From Anaerolineae bacterium (GTDB lineage Bacteria > Chloroflexota > Anaerolineae > Aggregatilineales > Phototrophicaceae): DNA of 34,756 bases. The translations under genes and the position numbers were made by a program. The notes below the pieces were generated by a model that was given only the letters and a program-made list of their open reading frames with translations, had not been told where the DNA came from and did not search any database. The stretch spans positions 1 to 34,756 of the forward strand of contig JACSRP010000141.1 of NCBI GenBank assembly GCA_014879665.1. Direction: 5' to 3'. Shown here piece after piece: positions 23,592 to 30,805 of this stretch. Position 1 is the stretch's first letter, and each line of letters starts with the position of its first letter.

Positions 23592-24827
23592 TTATGTTGT
23601 GAAGATGGCGTGCAGGGCGATACGGAAGGCCTCCATGCCCTGCGGATCGCGGCCATAATAGACGCGATTGGTCATACAGGCGATGGTGGTCTTGTGTTTG
23701 ATGTTTACCCGAAGCGAGGTGCCGGTGAAGCCAGTATGCCCGAAATATCCGGCGGGGATAGCGCTGGCGTCGGGATCGGGAAGTGGATACGGCTCATCGG
23801 GGTCGGGGGTAGGGGTATACATTCTCCAGCCCAGCCCGCGCGGATCGTCCGTGCCAATGTGATGACGGGTGGCCTCTGACCAGAGCTGCTCTGAGATGCC
23901 AAGCAGCGGGCTGCGGGTGCGCCATGCTTCACCAAAGACGGCAACATCGTATGCGGCGGCAAATAAGCCTGCGTGACCGGCGATGCCGCCCAAACCGTAG
24001 GCGTTTTCGTCATGCACTTCGCCCCAACAGCGGCGCATTCGCCAGACAAAATCATATTCGGTGGGGGCAATATTGACCTGATTGAAGCCAGAATGCAGAG
24101 GATTGTAGGTTAGTGTGGCTAAGCCAAGCGGCGCGGCGAGACGTTGGTTTACGGCTGCGTTCAGCGAAAGGCCGGTTAACCGCTGCACACATTCGCCTAG
24201 CAAGATGAAGCCGAGATCGCTATAGCGGACGGCGTTACCGGGGGTATCCACAAAGGCCGACTCGCAGATAAAGGCTATCGCTTTTGCATGGCGCATTTCT
24301 GGCGAAATAGGATCGGGTTCATTTAGCAGCGGTGTCGGGCAGAGTTGATAGACCGGACGCCACGGCGCAAGCCCGGCAGTATGAGTGAGCAAATGGCGGA
24401 TAGTGACCAGCGAGGGGTCAATGGTTTCGTTCTCTAGCGCCGGAGCGACGGGCATGGGTAGTTTAGTAAAAGGATTGATGCCGCCATCGAACGGTTTTGG
24501 GCCGCCCGCCGCAAATTCGGGGATGACAGCAGCAAGCGGGGTTTCTAGCGAGAGCTTCCCTTCACTAATCAACTGCAAGATCATCGTTGCAGTGAACAGC
24601 TTGGTCAGGGATGCCAGATCGAAGCGATTAGCCATCATGGCTTCATGAATCTGGGTGTAGGGGTCGATCCAGCCCCATGCGCCGATAAAAGCGGCTTTAC
24701 CTTTTTTGAGGACTACCAGCGTGATGGATGGGAAGGTTGCGCCGAGATGTTTTTCGACTAACTGCTGAACCGCCATGGAGGCCACGACTTTGAGGGTGTC
24801 ATTTTCGATGTTGATGGCTGGCTGCAT
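23592..24827 (-). CDS. Beta-lactamase-fold serine hydrolase
   Basis: A 411-residue member of the class C beta-lactamase/DD-peptidase-like esterase family. The nucleophile motif is Ser73-Leu-Thr-Lys76 in FDLASLTKLFTATM. The second motif is Tyr202-Ser-Asp in VRYSDLGFILLGE (YxN becomes YSD), and a late HTGFTGTSL supplies the HxG motif. No signal peptide or membrane anchor is seen, unusual for a wall-acting enzyme, so the substrate may be cytoplasmic. It is downstream of murQ (111 bases) and upstream of the ADP-ribosylglycohydrolase-like gene (41 bases). Serine hydrolases of this family are often encoded next to murQ; a role in trimming muropeptides or esters is inference. Confidence 0.88.
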   Translation of the reverse strand: MQPAINIENDTLKVVASMAVQQLVEKHLGATFPSITLVVLKKGKAAFIGAWGWIDPYTQIHEAMMANRFDLASLTKLFTATMILQLISEGKLSLETPLAAVIPEFAAGGPKPFDGGINPFTKLPMPVAPALENETIDPSLVTIRHLLTHTAGLAPWRPVYQLCPTPLLNEPDPISPEMRHAKAIAFICESAFVDTPGNAVRYSDLGFILLGECVQRLTGLSLNAAVNQRLAAPLGLATLTYNPLHSGFNQVNIAPTEYDFVWRMRRCWGEVHDENAYGLGGIAGHAGLFAAAYDVAVFGEAWRTRSPLLGISEQLWSEATRHHIGTDDPRGLGWRMYTPTPDPDEPYPLPDPDASAIPAGYFGHTGFTGTSLRVNIKHKTTIACMTNRVYYGRDPQGMEAFRIALHAIFTT

Positions 24828-24938
24828 AATCTATACCGATACCTTAATACCTTTACCGGGAATACCTGCTAGATATGAGATGGCGGATGCCTCATGCGGC
24901 GTTCCTGCCCCAAACAAGCTCACTTGGTTAGCCACCTT

Positions 24939-25850
24939 CTAATTTTCCTGAGTGCCAGTGAAAGAAGCGCTGGCTGCTGAGAATGCGGCGCGTAGATTAC
25001 CGTGCGCCTGCGCCAGAAGCACGGCAGCTTCGCCAGCGCTCAAGCTGAAACGACCCATGAGGATGGCGGTACGCACGTCTTTATCGGCGGATTCGAGAAG
25101 CATTCCGGCGGCGGCAAGATCGGTGGGCACGATGTCAGCGACGATGCGGCGGCCACGGTCAAGCAACTTCTGGTTGGTGACGCGCAGAGCGACCATCCAG
25201 TTATCGTAGGCGCGCCCCAAGCGGATCATGACCGCGGTGCTGAGCATGTTGAGCATCATTTTCTGAGCGGTTCCGGCCTTTAGACGGGTGGAACCGGTCA
25301 AGATTTCAGGGCCGACCAGCAGCGGAATGGCGATATCAACTCGTTCAAGCAGGGCTGAGGGGGCGTTGCAGGCAACCCCGATAGTTAGGATTCCACGCTC
25401 GCGGGCGGCATCTACCGCGCCGAGGACATAGGGCGTCGTGCCGCTGGCGGCCAGCCCGACTACTGAATCGTGTTCGGTCAGGTTCAGCGCCAGCAGTTCA
25501 TTCGCACCAGCACGGGCGTCGTCTTCGGCATTTTCAAGCGGGCGGATGAAAGCATCCGCGCCGCCAGCCATGATGGCGATGACGATGCCGGGTTCGATGC
25601 CGAAAGTGGGGATACACTCGGCGGCATCCAGCACGGCAAGCCGGCCACTAGTGCCCGCGCCAACGTAAATGAGCCTGCCGCCCGCTTGCATCCCTTGTGC
25701 GACGCGATCTACTGCTTGCGCGATTGCGGGGATGGCGGCTTCAACGACTTTTGCCACGCCAGCGTCTTCGGCGTTCATCAGACGGCAAATTTCTTCGGAC
25801 GAACTAGTATCCAACGCTTGCGACTGGGGGTTACGATCTTCGGTCAGCAT
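24939..25850 (-). CDS. murQ: N-acetylmuramic acid 6-phosphate etherase
   Basis: A 303-residue MurQ, a SIS-fold lyase that removes D-lactate from MurNAc-6-phosphate to give GlcNAc-6-phosphate. It has the opening TEDRNPQS, the sugar-phosphate site VGAGTSGRLAVLDAAECIPTFG with catalytic Glu78, and a second acid, Glu109, in PLENAEDD. Glu78 and Glu109 are 31 apart, as are Glu83 and Glu114 of E. coli. The SIS signature AASGTTPYVLGA and GSTRLKAGTAQKM complete the family set. It begins seven bases after the anmK stop, so the two form an operon and act in sequence in the cytoplasm. No strong ribosome site precedes it, suggesting translational coupling. Confidence 0.97.
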   Translation of the reverse strand: MLTEDRNPQSQALDTSSSEEICRLMNAEDAGVAKVVEAAIPAIAQAVDRVAQGMQAGGRLIYVGAGTSGRLAVLDAAECIPTFGIEPGIVIAIMAGGADAFIRPLENAEDDARAGANELLALNLTEHDSVVGLAASGTTPYVLGAVDAARERGILTIGVACNAPSALLERVDIAIPLLVGPEILTGSTRLKAGTAQKMMLNMLSTAVMIRLGRAYDNWMVALRVTNQKLLDRGRRIVADIVPTDLAAAGMLLESADKDVRTAILMGRFSLSAGEAAVLLAQAHGNLRAAFSAASASFTGTQEN

Positions 25851-25857
25851 ATTAGCA

Positions 25858-27072
25858 CTATTCCGGGCTGGAAGCTTCAGGGGCGAAAAGGGTCTGGCTT
25901 AATAAGGGGTGATAGTTTTTGCCGGGCGTGATATCGCCAAGCACGGAGGCATGAGATGCTCCGGTGAGCGCGGGCAGCGCCCCATGGCGACCAAACCAGC
26001 TTTCATAGGCTAAGACAGCGAAAACCAACGCTTCTTTGTTATCGGTATCCATGCCAATATCTTCGTGCGAGCGTATTTGCGCGCCGGGCAAACGCGCACG
26101 GAGCATGGCGATGAGCGTGGGGTTATGGCCACCGCCGCCGCCGATGATCACTTCGGCGGGCATGACCGGCGCGTAGGCCTGATAGGCCTGTGCGATGCTG
26201 GTGGCGGTGAGGGCGGTGAGGGTTGCAAGGGTCGCTTCAGCAGAGAGGCCGCGGGCGTGGCCTTCGCTGACGAGGCGGAGCGCCATTTCCCGCCCGAATA
26301 ATTCGCGCCCAGTGGTTTTAGGCCCCCGACGCTGGAAATAGGGATGCTCCATAAGCTGGCTAAGCCAGCTTTCATCGCAGCGCCCTTGCGCGGCCATCGC
26401 CCCGTCTAAGTCGAGCGATTTTTCGCCAGAAGTGAGTGCGCGCACGGCTTCGTCTAGCAGGGCATTACCGGGGCCGGTATCGAATGCAACTGGCAGCGCA
26501 TGGGGCGTGTTCAGCGGCGGAAGTAGGGTGACGTTGGAAATGCCGCCGATATTTTGCACCGCCCGCCAATGCGTGGGGTGGCGGAGCAGCAGCCAGTCAA
26601 TATAGCTGGTTAGCGGCGCGCCTTGCCCGCCGGCGGCAATATCTCTGGCGCGAAAATTACTGATGGTGGTGATGCCGGTATTTTCGGCGACGACGGCAGC
26701 TTCCCCGATTTGCAGCGAGGCGACGGCTTTGCCGTTAAGGTCAATTTCGTGCCAGACGGTTTGCCCGTGAAGGCCGATAAGATCTAGCTGTGATGGCGAA
26801 AAACCGGCTTGATCGAGCAGCGCCAGCACCGCCGCGCCAAAACGCGCGCCAAGCTCAAAATGCAGGCGAGAAAGCGCGTCAATGCGGCTGGTCGCCAGCG
26901 TTCCCTGTTCATGGATCAGGCGTTGAAAATCATGCTCAAAAGGGGTTGACTGAGCGGCCAGCATGCGAACCTGAAGCGAGGGCGGCGCGCCGCTGATTTC
27001 ACAGAGCGCGGCATCAATTCCATCTGCGGAGGTGCCAGACATTAAGCCAACAACGTATAACGGACGGGTCAT
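25858..27072 (-). CDS. anmK: Anhydro-N-acetylmuramic acid kinase
   Basis: A 404-residue AnmK of the sugar kinase/actin fold. It opens and phosphorylates 1,6-anhydro-MurNAc with ATP to give MurNAc-6-phosphate, the substrate of the adjacent MurQ. Diagnostic blocks are GLMSGTSADGIDAAL at the start, GLHGQTVWH, NFRARDIAAGGQGAPL, the catalytic FDTGPGNALLDE with Asp198, and the late EVIIGGGGGHNPTL. Length is slightly above the usual 370-385. GAGGATG precedes the ATG. Its leader holds two touching inverted repeats. Presence of AnmK implies a source of anhydro sugars, from lytic transglycosylase activity inside or outside the cell. Confidence 0.97.
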   Translation of the reverse strand: MTRPLYVVGLMSGTSADGIDAALCEISGAPPSLQVRMLAAQSTPFEHDFQRLIHEQGTLATSRIDALSRLHFELGARFGAAVLALLDQAGFSPSQLDLIGLHGQTVWHEIDLNGKAVASLQIGEAAVVAENTGITTISNFRARDIAAGGQGAPLTSYIDWLLLRHPTHWRAVQNIGGISNVTLLPPLNTPHALPVAFDTGPGNALLDEAVRALTSGEKSLDLDGAMAAQGRCDESWLSQLMEHPYFQRRGPKTTGRELFGREMALRLVSEGHARGLSAEATLATLTALTATSIAQAYQAYAPVMPAEVIIGGGGGHNPTLIAMLRARLPGAQIRSHEDIGMDTDNKEALVFAVLAYESWFGRHGALPALTGASHASVLGDITPGKNYHPLLSQTLFAPEASSPE

Positions 27073-27090
27073 GGCTCATCCTCAATGGGC

Positions 27091-27111
27091 TGCCACGAGA
27101 TGTGCGTGGCA
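27091..27111. promoter_or_regulatory. Inverted repeat TGCCACG...CGTGGCA in the anmK leader
   Basis: Perfect 7-bp arms (27091-27097 and 27105-27111) around seven bases, starting 19 bases upstream of the anmK ATG. It may be an operator or an mRNA hairpin close to the ribosome site. Confidence 0.5.
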
Positions 27112-27128
27112 GGTAAAGTGCTTACCTG
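27110..27128. promoter_or_regulatory. Inverted repeat CAGGTAA...TTACCTG in the anmK leader
   Basis: Perfect 7-bp arms (27110-27116 and 27122-27128) around five bases. It shares two bases with the neighbouring repeat at 27091-27111, so in RNA the two hairpins would stack or compete. It is a candidate operator for the MurNAc genes. Confidence 0.5.
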
Positions 27129-27312
27129 TTCGGGTCATCCTGGATGCCGCTGGTATTGATCGCCGCGATAGGGGGATATGGCTGGTTTCGAGAGCCAGCG
27201 GCGTTTCGCCCGCAACAGCGCCGCAGCAAGTGGACTATACCACTCTGTGCCAATACAGCGCAAGCAAGAGTTTGAACGGGGAGTGGTGAAAGATGAGGGC
27301 ATTACACTCGCA

Positions 27313-27381
27313 ACCTCACCCCTCAATCCCCTCTCCGTGCATGGCTGAGGGGAAGCTAAACGCAGTGCAGCGGGGTGAGGT
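27313..27381. repeat. Dispersed nested-hairpin repeat, copy B (inverted relative to A)
   Basis: ACCTCACCCC (27313-27322) pairs with GGGGTGAGGT (27372-27381); inside, CCCCTC (27328-27333) can pair with GAGGGG (27347-27352). Its reverse complement matches copy A at 13146-13216 across most positions, including the inner GCTTCCCCTC and GAGGGGATTG blocks. Confidence 0.85.
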
Positions 27382-27412
27382 AAAAGATTGTATCCCTAAT
27401 GTTCATCACTCT

Positions 27413-27453
27413 CTTTCCTCCTTCTCTCTGCCTAGGTGGGAGAAGGGGGAAAG
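27413..27453. repeat. Long purine/pyrimidine hairpin
   Basis: CTTTCCTCCTTCTC (27413-27426) pairs with GAGAAGGGGGAAAG (27440-27453), 14 bp with a single T-G pair, around 13 bases. It lies 44 bases beyond the fucU-like stop. Without a T run it is not a standard terminator, but it could act as one for the minus-strand anmK leader or be another dispersed repeat. Confidence 0.6.
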
Positions 27454-27497
27454 ATTAGAGGATGTTGGGGTGAAGCGGCGTTCCATGCTGCTACAGA

Positions 27498-27926
27498 TCA
27501 GGCTCTAGGCGGGGGAACAACGCCGATGGTGAGCAAAATATTGGCGTAAACGCGCTGCTCCCCGGTGGCGATGACTAAAGCGGTGTCTGGCGAGCGGACG
27601 GTTTCATAAAAGGCAAAACGATCCAGACTGCGGATGGGGATGCTTTCGGGCAAGAGTTCTCTGAATTCACGCGCGATGGGCGGTGCGGGCGGCGATTGAG
27701 GTTCCATTATGTGGGCAGTTTCAATTGGCACAGCGGCGATTAGGACTTTCAGAACGTCGGTCGCGGTGAGTATGCCGGGGGCGAGATTGAGATAGACGAT
27801 CTTCACCTTTGGCAAGGAACCGGTCACGAACGGGTAGTTGCCATCGGCGATGAGGACGCGCGAACCATGACCGGCAGAGGCTAGAACACTTAATATTTCA
27901 GGGTGAAGCAGAGTTCCGTAAAGCAT
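27498..27926 (-). CDS. fucU: FucU/RbsD-family sugar mutarotase, FucU-like
   Basis: A 142-residue cytoplasmic protein of the RbsD/FucU family, which interconverts sugar anomers (fucose alpha/beta, or ribose pyranose/furanose). His20 (ASAGHGSRV) and Asp28 (IADGNYP) are at the same positions as catalytic residues in RbsD. The C-terminal half, DRFAFYE, IATGEQRVYANILL and GVVPP, matches FucU more than RbsD. The frame opens at 27974, but GGAG lies seven bases before the ATG at 27926, and that start gives the normal family length. It stands alone, with no fucose isomerase or kinase in the window, so its substrate may be fucose or another sugar released by the locus. Confidence 0.88.
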   Translation of the reverse strand: MLYGTLLHPEILSVLASAGHGSRVLIADGNYPFVTGSLPKVKIVYLNLAPGILTATDVLKVLIAAVPIETAHIMEPQSPPAPPIAREFRELLPESIPIRSLDRFAFYETVRSPDTALVIATGEQRVYANILLTIGVVPPPRA

Positions 27927-28249
27927 GGTTTGTCTCCATAGTTGGATGCGGCATGGCGCGCCCCAACAGTTCAATATGCAGCTTTATTTTAGCGTTAATC
28001 CTACCCGCGATGCATTTGAAAGACTGCGCTATGCCTGTGTGGATGCGGAGCTTTTGCAAATACGCTCAGGAATCTTTATGAAAATGTTAAATAATGGCGG
28101 TATCATTTAACACAAATTTAATATATACTTAAAGAATCCATTGATGCTGGACAAATTTGTATCTGATAGGGGTGCTTGATGAACGGACAACGTTTCTCTT
28201 GTGCTTTTACGTATAAGGTGCTCTAGCGGCATCGCTGCGAGAAATTCCA
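27927..28249. other. Divergent intergenic region, fucU-like gene and proton ATPase
   Basis: 323 bases, AT-rich in the middle. A TATACT at 28124-28129 could be a -10 box for the ATPase but lacks a good -35. A 15-codon ORF with a fair ribosome site lies at 28179-28226. No other gene or stable repeat is apparent. Confidence 0.5.
28179..28226 (+). CDS. Possible 15-codon leader ORF upstream of the ATPase
   Basis: ATG at 28179 is preceded by AGGGGTG five bases away and runs MNGQRFSCAFTYKVL to TAG at 28226, 23 bases before the ATPase ATG. Its ribosome site is better than that of the ATPase itself. It could be a translated leader that couples or tunes ATPase expression, or a chance ORF. No known leader peptide is recognised. 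Confidence 0.25.
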   Translation: MNGQRFSCAFTYKVL

Positions 28250-30631
28250 ATGTCTGAAAACCAACTGCTCTCCAATACGCCAGAGGTCGGCAAAGTTTCG
28301 ACGGTGACGCTGCGCGGCCTGACTTCACAGGAAGCGGCGGAACGTTTGCGAACTTATGGGCCGAACCAGATTTCTGAGGAAAAACGCCGTTCCCCACTGC
28401 GGCGGTTTTTGGCTAAATTCGGGGGCGTGATTCCCTTCATCCTAGAAATTACGATGCTGCTGCAATTTGCGCTGGGCAAGATTGCTGGCGCGGTGATCAT
28501 TCTGGTGATGCTGGTGGTGAACGCGGTGATCAGCTTCTTCTATGAGAACAAGGCCTATAACTCACTGGCGGCGCTTCAGCAGCAGCTTCGGATTAACGCG
28601 CGGGTGCTGCGAGACGATACATGGCAACTGCTTCCGGCGCGGGAACTGGTTCCGGGGGATATTATTCGCCTGAGAGCGGGGGATATTGTGCCAGCGGATG
28701 CCCATGTGATTTCCGGCCATATTGCGGTGGATCAATCGGCGATGACCGGCGAGTCTCACCTTGTGGAGATCGGCCTCAACGAGCGCGCCCATGCCACCAG
28801 TCAGGTACGGCGGGGCGAGGCGGTGGTTGAAATTGATGCCACCGGTATGCACACGGCTTACAGCAAAACTGCAAAGCTGGTTCAATCTGCGAAATCTAAG
28901 GATCACGGGGATGCTTTTGTGCATCGGATCGTGGTTTACCTGATGGGTTTCACGCTGGCGCTGGTGGCGGTGGTGGGCGTGAATGCGGCGATTGTTGGGC
29001 TTCCGTTTGCGGATACGCTGCTATTTGTATTGGCGCTGTTGATCGCGGCGATTCCGGTTTCGCTGCCAGTGACCTTCACACTGGGGACGGCGATTGGCGC
29101 GCGGATGCTGGCAGAACGCGGCGTGCTGACGACGCGACTGGCGACGATCAAAGAAGCAGCGGGGATGGATGTGCTGTGCAGCGACAAGACGGGCACCATC
29201 ACGCGGAACGAATTAGCGGTGGTGGCGACGCACGAATACAACGGTTTCTCGAAAAGTAAACTACTGCGGCTGGCGGCGCTGGCATCGGATGAGGCGACGC
29301 ATGATCCGATTGACCTTGCGATTCGGGATGCGGCAGAAGGCAGCAAGCCGCATTTTAATAACGCGCAGCGGCTGGAATTCACGCCATTTGACCCGGCGAC
29401 CAAGCGCACAGAGGCGATGATTCACAAAAGCGAGAAGGCGAAGAAGCAAACCTATGTGGTCAAGGGGTCGCCGCATGTGATCAACGACATGGTTCCGCAG
29501 GCGGATGGACTCTATCAGATGGCGGAGGGGTTTGCAGCCAATGGGGATCGTCTGGTAGCGGTGGCTTCTGCGAAAGAAGGCAAACCGCTGAAAGTGGCAG
29601 GGCTGGTGGCGCTGCAAGATCCGCCGCGTGAAGATGCCGCTTCGGTGATTCAGAGGCTTCAGGCATTGGGGGTGCGGGTGGTCATGATCACCGGGGATGG
29701 GCTGGCGACGGCGCAGAGCATCGCGCAGCAGGTGGGCATCACTGGCGCGGCGATTACCAGCGGGGATTTCAAGGGAAATTATGAAGGCATTGCCACTGAA
29801 TATGACGTGATCGCGCGGGTATACCCTGAGGATAAATTTAAGCTGGTACAGGCTTTGCAACATGCGGGGCATGTGGTGGGGATGACCGGCGACGGCATCA
29901 ACGATGCTCCGGCGATCCGGCAGGCAGAGGTGGGCGTGGCGGTGGATAACGCGACGGACATTGCCAAATCGGCGGCGGGGCTGGTGCTGACCACGCCGGG
30001 ATTAGCGGGACTGCTGGCGGCGGTGGAGGTTGGCCGCAGCGTATTCCAGCGCATTTTCACTTATACGCTGAATAAGATCACCAAGACTTTTCATCTGGGG
30101 TTATTTCTGAGCTTCGGATTGATTCTAACCGGCGAGTTGATCGTGCAGCCGCTGCATATTTTGCTGCTAGTGCTGGTGAACGATCTGGTTTCGATGTCGC
30201 TGACGACGGATAACGTGCGCCCATCGCGTTATCCGGATCGCTGGCGGGCGGCGCCACTGTTCGCCATCGGGCTGATCATGGCGCTGGGCTGGCTGGTTTT
30301 CAGCTTCAGCGTGTATGGATTCGGGCGGGACATTCTGCGGCTGGATGCGGCGCAGATGGAAACTTTGATGTTCCTGATGCTGGTGTGCGTGGCGCAGGCG
30401 AACGTTTATCTGGTGCGCGAGCGCCAGCATTTTTGGAAGTCACGCCCTAGCAAGTGGCTGCTGCTGGCATCGGCAGTTGGGATTGTGCTGACGATGGCGC
30501 TGGTGCTGGGCGGCGTGCTGATGACGGCGTTGGACAGCACGATTATGATGCAGATGTTCTGGATCACGATTGCCTTCATGGCGGCGCTGGATTATGTGAA
30601 AGTGGGCACATTCAAGTTGTTTAAGATGTGA
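28250..30631 (+). CDS. P-type proton-exporting ATPase (P3A family)
   Basis: A 793-residue plasma-membrane H+-ATPase like those of plants, fungi and some archaea. The N-terminal actuator has LTSQEAAERLRTYGPNQI and the TGES loop (166-169). The phosphorylated residue is Asp312 in CSDKTGTITRN. The hinge is MTGDGINDAPAI. TM6 carries NDLVSMSLTTDNV with Asp645, which aligns with the proton-carrying Asp684 of plant AHA2 (ILNDGT...). About ten membrane segments. The long C-terminal autoinhibitory tail of plant and fungal pumps is absent, as in archaeal forms of about 800 residues. The pump uses ATP to expel protons. It is an isolated plus-strand gene with only a weak ribosome site, divergent from fucU. 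Confidence 0.95.
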   Translation: MSENQLLSNTPEVGKVSTVTLRGLTSQEAAERLRTYGPNQISEEKRRSPLRRFLAKFGGVIPFILEITMLLQFALGKIAGAVIILVMLVVNAVISFFYENKAYNSLAALQQQLRINARVLRDDTWQLLPARELVPGDIIRLRAGDIVPADAHVISGHIAVDQSAMTGESHLVEIGLNERAHATSQVRRGEAVVEIDATGMHTAYSKTAKLVQSAKSKDHGDAFVHRIVVYLMGFTLALVAVVGVNAAIVGLPFADTLLFVLALLIAAIPVSLPVTFTLGTAIGARMLAERGVLTTRLATIKEAAGMDVLCSDKTGTITRNELAVVATHEYNGFSKSKLLRLAALASDEATHDPIDLAIRDAAEGSKPHFNNAQRLEFTPFDPATKRTEAMIHKSEKAKKQTYVVKGSPHVINDMVPQADGLYQMAEGFAANGDRLVAVASAKEGKPLKVAGLVALQDPPREDAASVIQRLQALGVRVVMITGDGLATAQSIAQQVGITGAAITSGDFKGNYEGIATEYDVIARVYPEDKFKLVQALQHAGHVVGMTGDGINDAPAIRQAEVGVAVDNATDIAKSAAGLVLTTPGLAGLLAAVEVGRSVFQRIFTYTLNKITKTFHLGLFLSFGLILTGELIVQPLHILLLVLVNDLVSMSLTTDNVRPSRYPDRWRAAPLFAIGLIMALGWLVFSFSVYGFGRDILRLDAAQMETLMFLMLVCVAQANVYLVRERQHFWKSRPSKWLLLASAVGIVLTMALVLGGVLMTALDSTIMMQMFWITIAFMAALDYVKVGTFKLFKM

Positions 30632-30733
30632 GAAGGGTTGTTTACCATCACAGTTGACGGGTGATGGGATGCCACGATGAAAAAGCCGCGATTGCCCTAT
30701 CCGTTCAAAAGCCTATTTGCCTCAAAATAAAAT

Positions 30734-30767
30734 ATCCCCGCCTCTCATAATCTTGAGAGGCGGGGAT
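30734..30767 (-). terminator. Terminator for the DUF11/beta-propeller gene
   Basis: ATCCCCGCCTCTCA (30734-30747) and TGAGAGGCGGGGAT (30754-30767) are perfect 14-bp arms around six bases. On the minus strand the hairpin is followed by ATTTTATTTTG, a T-rich tract, so it is a good intrinsic terminator for the gene ending at 30806. It may also slow plus-strand transcripts from the ATPase. Confidence 0.9.
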
Positions 30768-30805
30768 GATTCTACTGGTTGTTCTGAATGACTGTGAGCG
30801 AGCGC

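Larger units (their letters stand above)
27073..27497. other. 425-base intergenic region between fucU-like gene and anmK
   Basis: No convincing gene is seen. The anmK side holds two inverted repeats (27091-27128) and a weaker GCTGG...CCAGC pair (27181-27199). The middle and far side hold dispersed hairpin copy B (27313-27381) and a second long hairpin (27413-27453). The anmK promoter should lie here but no clear boxes were found. Confidence 0.6.

Noticed and set aside
27293..27508. 71-residue plus-strand open frame
   Set aside because: It runs through the dispersed hairpins and overlaps the fucU-like 3' end; its composition reflects the repeats.
27927..27974. Sixteen-residue N-terminal extension of the FucU-like protein
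   Set aside because: GGAG before the ATG at 27926 and catalytic His20/Asp28 numbering fit the shorter form.
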